From Novosphingopyxis sp965218915 (lineage in GTDB: Bacteria > Pseudomonadota > Alphaproteobacteria > Sphingomonadales > Sphingomonadaceae), in NCBI RefSeq assembly GCF_965218915.1, contig NZ_OZ244708.1, forward strand, positions 1,736,001 to 1,800,000: 64,000 bases of DNA, in the 5' to 3' direction. The translations under genes were made by a program, and so were the position numbers. Of the stretch, positions 16,656 through 24,222 are shown piece after piece. The notes below the pieces were generated by a model. The model did no database searches, was not told the origin of the DNA, and saw only the letters and a program-made list of their open reading frames with translations. Numbering within the stretch: the stretch's first letter is position 1; the number at the start of each line of letters is the position of its first letter.

Positions 16656-16832
16656 TTATGTTAAGCCAGTGACTAGACGGATGATGAGATAGGCCCCGAC
16701 GAAAACCGCCACCCAGATCAGCGATATCCTCAGCGCGCCCTTCATCGGCACGCGTCGCGCGGCCAAGGCGCTGATGCACAGCACCAGGATTCCGATCGCC
16801 CAGATCATCTGGATCCCGAACCCGCCGCTCAT
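16656..16832 (-). CDS. small predicted membrane protein (58 residues)
   Basis: A 58-codon frame from ATG 16832 to TAA 16656, encoding MSGGFGIQMIWAIGILVLCI and a second hydrophobic stretch, LISLIW-like (LRISLIWVAVFVGAYLIIRL). It predicts two transmembrane helices joined by a short basic loop (AARRVPMKGALR) and no other domain. The start codon overlaps the stop of the MBL hydrolase gene in ATGA, which argues for translation. I do not recognise a specific family; related short proteins downstream of this hydrolase would confirm it. Confidence 0.65.
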   Translation of the reverse strand: MSGGFGIQMIWAIGILVLCISALAARRVPMKGALRISLIWVAVFVGAYLIIRLVTGLT

Positions 16833-17596
16833 GGCCAGCTGAACTCCAGCCCGTCATAGCCTGGCTCGACATGCTCGGGCAGCTCTGCGAGCAGTGTCAG
16901 ATAGTCCATCGACTGATCGAGATGCGTCAACACGGCGCGCTTGGGTTTCAGCTTGTCGATCCAGCCCAGCACCTGATCGAGATGCGAATGCGTGGGATGC
17001 GGCCGACGGCGCAGCGTATCGACAACCCACAAGTCGACGCCTTTGATCAAACTGGCAGCTTCGGGCGTCAACGCGTTGAAATCGGTACAATAAACAACCG
17101 AAACATTTTCGATATCGAAGCGTATCCCGGCCGTATCGATCGGGCCGTGCGGCAGATCGACCGTCCGCACGCGAACACCTGCGATCTTGCTGTCATCGAG
17201 CAAAGGCTCCACGCTGGCATAGGCCGGATACCCATTAAACCCTTGGAAAGCATAGGGAAAGCGATCGATCAGGATCGCGCGCGTACGATCGCGCGCATAA
17301 CCGCGCACCGTGCCTTTGTTGTTGAAATAGACGCCGCGCAGTTCATCGATACCGTGGCAATGGTCGGCATGTTCATGGGTCCACAGCACCGCATCGAGCG
17401 TGCCCACGCCGGCATCGAGCAGCTGTTCGCGCAAATCCGGGCCGGTATCGACCAATATGCGCTTGCCCTCATGCTCGACAAGAATTGAGGCGCGGCGGCG
17501 GCGGTTCTTGGGATAGGCCGGATCGCAATCGCCCCAGTCATTGCCGATCCGCGGCACGCCCGAGCTGGTTCCGCAGCCAAGAATGCGCAGCTTCAT
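16829..17596 (-). CDS. MBL fold metallo-hydrolase (PhnP-like)
   Basis: A 255-residue metallo-beta-lactamase-fold hydrolase of the PhnP/phosphoribosyl 1,2-cyclic phosphodiesterase group. It begins MKLRILGCGTSSGVPRIGND, with the metal ligands in THEHADHCHGIDELR, DTGPDLREQLLD, a late YCTDFNAL and THSHLDQVLGW. The natural substrate is not defined here, since no phn genes are nearby; a nucleotide or cyclic-phosphate hydrolase role is inferred. It overlaps tatD by four bases upstream and the small membrane gene by four bases downstream, within the mltB-dacA-tmk-holB-metG-tatD operon. Confidence 0.88.
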   Translation of the reverse strand: MKLRILGCGTSSGVPRIGNDWGDCDPAYPKNRRRRASILVEHEGKRILVDTGPDLREQLLDAGVGTLDAVLWTHEHADHCHGIDELRGVYFNNKGTVRGYARDRTRAILIDRFPYAFQGFNGYPAYASVEPLLDDSKIAGVRVRTVDLPHGPIDTAGIRFDIENVSVVYCTDFNALTPEAASLIKGVDLWVVDTLRRRPHPTHSHLDQVLGWIDKLKPKRAVLTHLDQSMDYLTLLAELPEHVEPGYDGLEFSWP

Positions 17597-18369
17597 CGCC
17601 GCGCCTTGGAAAACAGCCGGTAGAAATTGTCCGAAGTCGTCTCGGCAAGCCGCTCGAACGCCACATCGCGCAGTTCGGCGATATAGGTCGCGGTATCGAC
17701 CACGAACGCGGGTTCGCATGGCCTGCCGCGATTTGGGACCGGCGCAAGGAACGGGCTGTCGGTCTCGACGAGCAGCCGGCCTTCAGGAACTTCGGCCGCC
17801 ACCGCCTTCAATTCCTTGGCGTTCTTGAACGTCACGATGCCCGAAATCGATATATAGAGGCCGAGATCCAGCACCTTCTGCGCGAAATCCGCGCTTGCCG
17901 TGAAACAGTGGATCAGCGCCGGATAGGCCCCCTTCCCCATCTCCTCGGACAATATTTCATAGGTATCCGCCTCGGCCTCGCGCGTGTGCACGATCAGCGG
18001 CAGGCCGGTCTCGCGCGCGGCGGCAATGTGCGCGCGGAAGCCGCGGCGCTGCTGCTCGCGGTCGCTATGGTCGTAATAATAATCGAGCCCGCTCTCGCCG
18101 ATACCGATGACGCGAGGGCGGTCGGCGCGGGCCACCAGCTTGGCCGTATCCATTTCGGGATGCGCATCGGCTTCATGCGGGTGAATGCCGATCGAGGCCC
18201 ACACGTCGCTTTCACGGTCGGCGGTCGCCACGACAGCGTCCCATTCGCTCTCTCGCGTGGAGATATTGAGCATGGCCGAAACGCCGTGCGCGCGGGCAGC
18301 CTGCAGCACATCCTGCTGGCGATCGACCAACCCCTCATAATTGAGGTGGCAGTGGCTATCGACCAGCAT
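17593..18369 (-). CDS. tatD: TatD family metal-dependent deoxyribonuclease
   Basis: A 258-residue TIM-barrel hydrolase. The motifs are MLVDSHCHLNYEGL at the N-terminus, SIGIHPHEAD, GESGLDYYYDHSDREQQRRG, HTREAEADTYEIL, IHCFTASADFAQ and VETDSPFLAPVPNRGRPCEP. Together these provide the expected metal ligands of TatD/YcfH 3'-5' DNases. ATG 18369 gives the family start. It overlaps the 3' end of metG by 14 bp; the metG-tatD neighbourhood is widely conserved. Confidence 0.93.
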   Translation of the reverse strand: MLVDSHCHLNYEGLVDRQQDVLQAARAHGVSAMLNISTRESEWDAVVATADRESDVWASIGIHPHEADAHPEMDTAKLVARADRPRVIGIGESGLDYYYDHSDREQQRRGFRAHIAAARETGLPLIVHTREAEADTYEILSEEMGKGAYPALIHCFTASADFAQKVLDLGLYISISGIVTFKNAKELKAVAAEVPEGRLLVETDSPFLAPVPNRGRPCEPAFVVDTATYIAELRDVAFERLAETTSDNFYRLFSKARR

Positions 18370-19933
18370 CGGCGACCTCCTCCAGTTCGAGCCGCGGGAA
18401 AATGCCTTCCGGCTTGGCGAGCGGCACATCGCTGCGCACGCGCTCGGCGAACCAGTCGTTCGATCCATCGAGATCGGTCCAGGAGCGCGCGTCGACGCCC
18501 ATCTGGTCGAGCAGTTTTTCGGCCGCGTCCGGAATGACCGGCGCGATGGCGATGGCGAGCGTGCGGATGGAGACGAACAGCTGGTTCAGTACCGCTTCCA
18601 TGCGCGCCGGATCGGTCTTTTTCAGAGCCCAGGGCGCCTGCTCGTCGACATATTGGTTGCAGGCGAACACCGCGCGCATCCACGCCTCTATTCCTTGCGC
18701 AAAGGCGAAGCGCTCGAACGCTTCGGGAAGCTCGCTCCCGCAAGCCGCATCGACCAACGTCTGCAGTTCGCGGTCCGCCTCGGATTGCTGCCAATCATTC
18801 GAAAGCCTGCCTTCCAAACTCTTGTGAATCATGGATAAGCTGCGCTGCGCGAGATTGCCGAAGCTGTTGGAAAGATCGGCATTGGCGCGGGTCACGATCG
18901 CTTCGTCCGATATGCTGCCATCCTGACCGAAGCTGACATCGCGCATCAGGAAATAGCGGATCGCGTCGGCGCCGAACCGATCGACCAGCGCGATCGGATC
19001 GGTGACATTGCCGAGCGATTTGGATTCCTTCTGGCCCCGGTTCAGGATGAAGCCGTGCGCATGGACCTGATGCGGCAGATCGATCCCCGCGCTCATCAGG
19101 AACGCCGGCCAATAGACCGCATGAAAGCGCACGATATCCTTGCCGATCAGATGCACGTTGGCGGGCCAGTATTTCGCGACCAGCCCATCCGCATCATCCG
19201 GAAAGCCGAGACCGCTGAGATAATTGGTCAGCGCGTCGATCCACACATACATGACATGACTTGCATCGCCCGGCACCTGCACCCCCCAATCGAAACTGGT
19301 GCGCGAGATGCTGAGATCGTTGAGGCCGCCCTCGACGAAGCGCATCAATTCGTTGCGGCGGCTGTCGGGCTGGATGAACTCGGGCCGCTCGGCATAGAGA
19401 GCGAGCAGCTTTTCCTGATATTCGGACAGCTTGAAGAACCAGCTTTCCTCGACGGTCCACTCGACCGGTGTGCCCTGCGGCGACAGCTTGGCCTTGCCCT
19501 CGCCCTCGAGCAGCTCGCCCTCGGTATAATAAGCCTCGTCGCGGACCGAGTACCAGCCTTCGTAGCGGTCCCGGTAAAGATCGCCGCGCGCCTCCATGCG
19601 ACGCCAGATTTCCTGCGCGGCGGCATGATTGGCGTCTTCGCTGGTGCTGATGAAGCGGTCGTATGATATGCCGTAGCGCGCGCACATCTCGGTGAAGTGC
19701 GGCGTCATCTGCGCGGCGAATTCCGCCGGTTCGAGATCGAGCTCGCGCGCGGTCTTGACCATTTTCAGGCCGTGGACGTCCACGCCGGTCTGGAAACGCA
19801 CGTCATAGCCCTGCGCGCGGCGGAAGCGGGCGATGACGTCGGCGGCGATCCCCTCATAGGCATGGCCGATATGCGGCTTGCCATTGGGGTAGTTGATCGC
19901 GGTGGTGACGTAATAGGGGGTTTTGTCGGTCAT
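18356..19933 (-). CDS. metG: methionyl-tRNA synthetase
   Basis: A 525-residue class I aminoacyl-tRNA synthetase. The HIGH motif is residues 21-24 (NGKPHIGHAYEG) and the KMSKS equivalent is KESKSLGN. YYVTTAINYPNGKP at the start and the anticodon-binding helical domain (YVDEQAPWALKK) are typical. The protein ends soon after that domain, so it lacks the C-terminal EMAP/Trbp111-like tRNA-binding extension, as in many alphaproteobacteria. It overlaps holB by four bases and is part of the long leftward operon. Confidence 0.96.
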   Translation of the reverse strand: MTDKTPYYVTTAINYPNGKPHIGHAYEGIAADVIARFRRAQGYDVRFQTGVDVHGLKMVKTARELDLEPAEFAAQMTPHFTEMCARYGISYDRFISTSEDANHAAAQEIWRRMEARGDLYRDRYEGWYSVRDEAYYTEGELLEGEGKAKLSPQGTPVEWTVEESWFFKLSEYQEKLLALYAERPEFIQPDSRRNELMRFVEGGLNDLSISRTSFDWGVQVPGDASHVMYVWIDALTNYLSGLGFPDDADGLVAKYWPANVHLIGKDIVRFHAVYWPAFLMSAGIDLPHQVHAHGFILNRGQKESKSLGNVTDPIALVDRFGADAIRYFLMRDVSFGQDGSISDEAIVTRANADLSNSFGNLAQRSLSMIHKSLEGRLSNDWQQSEADRELQTLVDAACGSELPEAFERFAFAQGIEAWMRAVFACNQYVDEQAPWALKKTDPARMEAVLNQLFVSIRTLAIAIAPVIPDAAEKLLDQMGVDARSWTDLDGSNDWFAERVRSDVPLAKPEGIFPRLELEEVADAGR

Positions 19934-20931
19934 TGCGCTGCATCCCTATGGGCAGACAAGCCCGCCAGCAACCGCGCCATGCGAAAAACCACGCTCTGCT
20001 TGTCGAGCGTGAGCGGCACCGCCCGCGCGGCGAGATCGCTCGCCTCGCGCCAGGCGTCGATCACCGGAGCGATATCGCGCGGCTGCGTTTCGCGCGCGAT
20101 CGCGGCGAAATAGGCGGGGGCCTGTTCGAGAAACGCCAGATAGCGCTCATTGGCGGCCTTCAGCGACAATTTCTGTGCGAGTTGTGCCGCCATGCGCCCA
20201 CTGCGATCACCCTCGTAATAGATTTTTGCTAATTGCTGATCGACTTCGCCGAGATCGAGTCCGTGCATGGCAATGGCGCGTCCCGGCGAGCCTTCAGACG
20301 CAATGGTCAAGGCGGCGCGGTTCCGGTGCGACAGATCGGGCAGGGCGCTGTGCAGAAAAGCGTCCATTCGCTCGGCGCCAAGGGGGTCGAAACGCTGGAC
20401 GCGGCAGCGTGACCTTATGGTCGGCAGCAGCCGCTGCGGCGCGTGTGTGATGAGAAAGAATAGCGTATTTTCGGGCGGTTCTTCGAGATTCTTCAGAAGC
20501 GCATTGGCGCCGCCACGCTCCAGATCGTCGGCGGCATCGATGATGATCACGCGGCGAGGCGCGATGGCGGTTTTGGAACCGAGGAGCGGTTGAAGCTGCC
20601 GCACCTGTTCAACGCTGATATTGCGCTTGAGATCGGTTTCGTCGGCAATGTCGTCCAGGTCGAGCCCGTCTTTCCTGGGCAATCGCTGCAGGATCTTGAG
20701 ATCGGGGTGCGATCCGGCGCGCATCAATGCCGCGGCCTGGCTGTCATCGGCGGATTCGAACCCGGCGCTGCCATCGCTGCCGCTCAGCAGCAGCCGCGCG
20801 GCGCGCATCGCGAAAGTCGCCTTCCCCATGCCTTTGGGGCCACTGAGCAGCCAGGCGTGGTGAAGCCGTCGCTCCGCGAGCCCCGCCAGCACCGCCGCCT
20901 CGGCCCGTTCATGTCCGACGAAATTCGCCAT
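19930..20931 (-). CDS. holB: DNA polymerase III subunit delta prime
   Basis: A 333-residue clamp-loader subunit. Family features are HERAEAAVLAGLAERRLHHA, then LLSGPKGMGKATFAMRAA (Walker-like loop), a delta'-type KNLEEPPENTLFFLITHAP segment and IRSRCRVQRFDPL. It works with the delta, gamma/tau subunits to load the sliding clamp. It starts three bases after the tmk stop and overlaps metG, the usual tmk-holB-metG-tatD order. Confidence 0.94.
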   Translation of the reverse strand: MANFVGHERAEAAVLAGLAERRLHHAWLLSGPKGMGKATFAMRAARLLLSGSDGSAGFESADDSQAAALMRAGSHPDLKILQRLPRKDGLDLDDIADETDLKRNISVEQVRQLQPLLGSKTAIAPRRVIIIDAADDLERGGANALLKNLEEPPENTLFFLITHAPQRLLPTIRSRCRVQRFDPLGAERMDAFLHSALPDLSHRNRAALTIASEGSPGRAIAMHGLDLGEVDQQLAKIYYEGDRSGRMAAQLAQKLSLKAANERYLAFLEQAPAYFAAIARETQPRDIAPVIDAWREASDLAARAVPLTLDKQSVVFRMARLLAGLSAHRDAAQ

Positions 20932-20934
20932 AGT

Positions 20935-21561
20935 CTAGGAGATATAGTCGGCGAGCGCGGATGCCAGGGCGTGCGTGACTTCCTGCTGCGAACCTTTGGC
21001 CTCCACGGTGCGGAAGCGCTCGGGTTCCGCCGCGGCGAAACGGGCAAAGGCGCGGGCGACATCGGCATGGAAATTTCCGCCCCGCGATCCGATGCGATCC
21101 CCCGCCCCGCCGTCCCGCTCCTTGGCCCGGCGATCGGCCTCGGCGGCGGGTAGTTCGAGTAGCAGCACTCGGTCGGGCACCAGGCCGCCGCTGCCGATGC
21201 GGTGGAGCGTCATCAAATCCTCGTCCGACAGGCCGGCGGCGGACTGATAGGCGCGCGACGAATCCACGAAGCGGTCGCTGAGCACCCATTGGCCCCGCTC
21301 GATCGCGGGGCGGATCAGCTTGGCGACATGGTCCGCGCGCGCCGCCGCGAACAGCAGCGCCTCGCTCGGCGCCGTCCAGCGGTCCGCCGCGCCGTCGAGC
21401 AGCAACCCCCGGATCGCTTCCGCGCCGACGGTGCCGCCGGGCTCGCGGGTGGTCACGACATCGATGCCGCGCCGCGAGAGTTCGCCGGCGAGCGCCTTGA
21501 CCTGGGTCGATTTACCCGTCCCCTCGCCCCCTTCGAGCGCGATGAAACGGCCTCGCTCCAT
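20935..21561 (-). CDS. tmk: thymidylate kinase
   Basis: A 208-residue dTMP kinase. P-loop FIALEGGEGTGKSTQ at the N-terminus, the DR(Y/H)-type VLSDRFVDSSRAYQSAAG and LLLELPAAEADRRAKERDG are characteristic. It phosphorylates dTMP to dTDP. The start codon at 21561 touches the stop codon of dacA. Confidence 0.95.
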   Translation of the reverse strand: MERGRFIALEGGEGTGKSTQVKALAGELSRRGIDVVTTREPGGTVGAEAIRGLLLDGAADRWTAPSEALLFAAARADHVAKLIRPAIERGQWVLSDRFVDSSRAYQSAAGLSDEDLMTLHRIGSGGLVPDRVLLLELPAAEADRRAKERDGGAGDRIGSRGGNFHADVARAFARFAAAEPERFRTVEAKGSQQEVTHALASALADYIS

Positions 21562-22697
21562 TAGGCGAACAGCGCCAGGAAACCGTTCCGGATGCGCGCG
21601 AAGATACCGGCCTCGCCGACCTTCTCGCCGGCCACCAACGGCATGCGCTGGGTGCTGCCGTCCGCGGTGGTGACGACCAGTTCGGCAACTTTCGCGCCCT
21701 TCGCGACGGGTGCGGCGATCGGCCCCTGATATTGCACCGCGAGCTTGTAGTCGCCGCCCTGGTTGGCGGGCAGCGTCACCGCCAGATTGCGCGGTGCGAC
21801 CAGCGAAACGCTGCGCGATCCGCCCTGCTGCACCTTTGCCTCAGCCACTTCGGCGCCTTTCGAGAAGAGCGGCTTGGTGGTCCAGGCGCCAAAGCCCCAT
21901 TCCATGAACGAGACCGACTCCTTGATGCGATTGTTGTAGGTGTCGAGCCCGGCGACCACCTCGACCAGGCGGCGGCCATTCTGCTCGGCCGAGCCGGTGA
22001 AGCCGTAGCCCGCCTCGTCGGTATGGCCGGTCTTGAGCCCATCGGAACCCTGCACCTTGCCGATCAGCGGATTGCGGTTGGGCTGTTTGATGCCCTGCCA
22101 GGTAAATTCATGCTGGCCGTAAAATTCGTTGTAGAGCGCCGGATGCTCGTCGAACGTCGCCTTGGCGAGCGTCGCCAGATCGCGCGCGGTGACATAGGTG
22201 ACCCCCTCGTCGGGCCAGCCATTGGCATTGCCGAAATGGCTGTTCTTCATACCGATCGCGCGCGCCTTCTGGTTCATCAGACCGACGAACGCCTGCTCCG
22301 AACCGGCGAGCCCTTCCGCTAGCACGACGCTGGCGTCGTTGCCCGACAGGGTGACGACGCCGTGCAGCAGCTGCCGCACGGTCACGTCCTCGTTCACGCC
22401 GAGAAACATCGACGAGCCGCGATTATTCCATTCGCGCCAGGTATCTTCGCGCACGCGAATCTTCTTGCTCTTGCTGACCTTGCCCCCGTCGATCAGGTCG
22501 AATGTGACCAATACGGTCATCATCTTGGCCATCGACGCCGGCGGGATGCGCTTGTCGGCACCGCGTGAATACAACACCGCACCCGAACTCAGATCGACCA
22601 TATAGGCGATCGGAGCGGCGCTGTCATAGGTCGGTGTGGCGGCAGACGCGGGTATGGCGAGCGATAGGACGGCGGCGAAACTCAAAATGTGGCGCAT
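21561..22697 (-). CDS. dacA: serine-type D-alanyl-D-alanine carboxypeptidase (PBP5/6 family)
   Basis: A 378-residue penicillin-binding protein exported by a signal peptide (residues 1-19, ending PASA). The catalytic motifs are all present: SMAK at 55-58, SGN in VVTLSGNDAS, and KTG in DGLKTGHTDEAGYG. A C-terminal PBP5-type beta domain follows, and the last residues GIFARIRNGFLALFA form an amphipathic membrane anchor. It trims the terminal D-alanine of peptidoglycan stem peptides in the periplasm. It lies between tmk and an rlpA remnant downstream of mltB, a cell-wall group. Confidence 0.94.
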   Translation of the reverse strand: MRHILSFAAVLSLAIPASAATPTYDSAAPIAYMVDLSSGAVLYSRGADKRIPPASMAKMMTVLVTFDLIDGGKVSKSKKIRVREDTWREWNNRGSSMFLGVNEDVTVRQLLHGVVTLSGNDASVVLAEGLAGSEQAFVGLMNQKARAIGMKNSHFGNANGWPDEGVTYVTARDLATLAKATFDEHPALYNEFYGQHEFTWQGIKQPNRNPLIGKVQGSDGLKTGHTDEAGYGFTGSAEQNGRRLVEVVAGLDTYNNRIKESVSFMEWGFGAWTTKPLFSKGAEVAEAKVQQGGSRSVSLVAPRNLAVTLPANQGGDYKLAVQYQGPIAAPVAKGAKVAELVVTTADGSTQRMPLVAGEKVGEAGIFARIRNGFLALFA

Positions 22698-22719
22698 GGG
22701 ATTCCGTTTTGGCTGGAGG

Positions 22720-22800
22720 TTAGCGATTCACGATGACGGCGTCCGAATAGCCCGCATGGCGCGCCGCTTCCACCCCTTCGCGCGCATCGCGGACCTGCAA
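22720..22800 (-). pseudogene. C-terminal (SPOR-like) remnant of an rlpA-type gene
   Basis: Between the mltB stop (22803) and dacA start (22697), one frame on the minus strand reads LQVRDAREGVEAARHAGYSD then AVIVNR and stops at 22720. This resembles the last strand and helix of a SPOR domain as found at the end of RlpA lytic transglycosylases, a gene that, as I recall, commonly sits between mltB and dacA in sphingomonads. No start codon or N-terminal domain precedes it. Call rests on pattern recognition of 26 residues and on gene order, so it is tentative. Confidence 0.45.
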
Positions 22801-22802
22801 GC

Positions 22803-23840
22803 TCAAGGCTGGATCTGGTCCGCAAGCAACCCCACCCCCATGGCGTAGAAATTCGAGCAATTGTAATCCAGAATCGCGCGGTAATTCTGCGTCAGCAGAT
22901 AGGCGGTGTTGCCGGGGCCATCGGGCTCCAGCAAGGTCGCCAGAATCTGGTCCTTCTCCTGCGGCCAGAAACCCCGCTGCGCGCGGAAGCCGAGCCGTTC
23001 CCATTCGGCCAGCGTCAACCAGCGCGTGTGGCGCTCGAACACCCGGGGGCAGCGGGTCGGCACGGTCAGGTTGCGATAGGCGTTGCGATCGAACCCGGCG
23101 GGCACATCGACGGCGACGCCCCAAGGCCGGTCCCGACGCCAGCCCGCGGCCACCAGATAATTGGCGATCGAGGCCATGGCATCGGCCTCGCTGTCCCAGA
23201 TGTCGGCGAACCCGTTGCGGTCCTCGTCGACCGCGAGGCGCAGATAGACCGAAGGGAGGAATTGCGGCTTGCCCATCGCGCCGGCCCAGCTACCGGTCAG
23301 CTTGTAGCGCGGCACCCCGCGGTCGACCATCTTCAGCGCGGCGATCGCCTCGCTCTCGAACAAGGCCCGCCGGCGGCCTTCATAGGCCAGCGTGGCGAGC
23401 GCGCTGATGGTGTCGAAATTACCGGTATAGCTGCCGAAATTGCTCTCCTTGCCGTAGATCGCGAGAATGATTCCCGGCGGCACGCCAAGCTCGCGCTCGA
23501 TCTGGTCGAGCTGCGGTTTGATCTGCAGATATTTGTCGCGGCCCGGACCGGCCTTTCCGACGATCGCGCGCTGCTCGTCCGATCCGGTGAACATCGGGAT
23601 CGGGCCAGTGCCGCCGCCCCCGCTCGCCTTCTGGTCGATGCGGATGGCGCTCTCGCTGAACTCCAGCGTGGGCAGCACCCGGTCGAGTGTCTCGGCGCCG
23701 ACGCCTTCGGCCAAAGCGGCGGCGCGCAATTGGGTGAGATAGGTTTGAAAACCATAGGCATCCTGCGCAAAGGCAGGCTGCGAGCCCACCAGCAGCAGCG
23801 ACGCCATGCAGGTGACGATAGCCAGAACTTTACGCGGCAT
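22803..23840 (-). CDS. mltB: lytic murein transglycosylase, MltB family
   Basis: A 345-residue periplasmic lytic transglycosylase with a signal peptide ending QPAFA (residues 1-25). The catalytic glutamate is in AIYGKESNFGSYTGN, and GAMGKPQFLPSVYLRLAVDEDRNGFADIW is the family signature region. It cleaves glycan strands of peptidoglycan with formation of 1,6-anhydroMurNAc. It heads the leftward cell wall and replication operon. The ending YAMGVGLLADQIQP looks natural for the family, so the following deletion scar did not truncate it. Confidence 0.93.
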   Translation of the reverse strand: MPRKVLAIVTCMASLLLVGSQPAFAQDAYGFQTYLTQLRAAALAEGVGAETLDRVLPTLEFSESAIRIDQKASGGGGTGPIPMFTGSDEQRAIVGKAGPGRDKYLQIKPQLDQIERELGVPPGIILAIYGKESNFGSYTGNFDTISALATLAYEGRRRALFESEAIAALKMVDRGVPRYKLTGSWAGAMGKPQFLPSVYLRLAVDEDRNGFADIWDSEADAMASIANYLVAAGWRRDRPWGVAVDVPAGFDRNAYRNLTVPTRCPRVFERHTRWLTLAEWERLGFRAQRGFWPQEKDQILATLLEPDGPGNTAYLLTQNYRAILDYNCSNFYAMGVGLLADQIQP

Positions 23841-23993
23841 GAAAACTCCCTCGAACCACCCCTTTGTGGACCGCTATCCTTTTCGCACGGATGAACCGCC
23901 GGTGGAACCCGCAAATGGTCGCCATTCGGCAACGCTTCGACGCAAGCCTTTGCAGCACGTCCCGCCCGCGCTAAACAGCCGCGCCGGCACGCC

Positions 23994-24083
23994 GGAAGGG
24001 TGGCAGAGTGGTCTAATGCAGCGGTCTTGAAAACCGCCGTGGGTGCAAGCTCACCGTGGGTTCGAATCCCACCCCTTCCGCCA
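23994..24083 (+). tRNA. tRNA-Ser (UGA anticodon)
   Basis: The acceptor stem GGAAGGG (23994-24000) pairs with CCCTTCC (24073-24079), followed by discriminator G and an encoded CCA. The anticodon stem-loop has TGA at 24028-24030 in loop CTTGAAA. A long variable arm (TGGGTGCAAGCTCACC region) and the T arm GTGGGTTCGAATCCCAC complete a type II serine tRNA of 90 nt. It reads UCA and related serine codons. Confidence 0.96.
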
Positions 24084-24222
24084 TAAACCTTTCCGCAACC
24101 ATCCGCAGGCGGTTATTGTTTGTAATCGCGCAAATTCAGCCGCTCGTCGTCCCTGGCTATGACTTGCGAGAATATCAAATCAGGTGTCGCTCGCTAAATG
24201 CGGGCACGCCGCAATTATCGTC

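Noticed and set aside
16635..16872. An 81-codon frame on the minus strand starting at 16872
   Set aside because: It is Arg/His-rich with no context and overlaps the real small gene at 16656-16832 in another frame.
24084..24222. Integration site for a mobile element at the tRNA-Ser 3' end
   Set aside because: No integrase gene and no repeat of the tRNA 3' end were found nearby.
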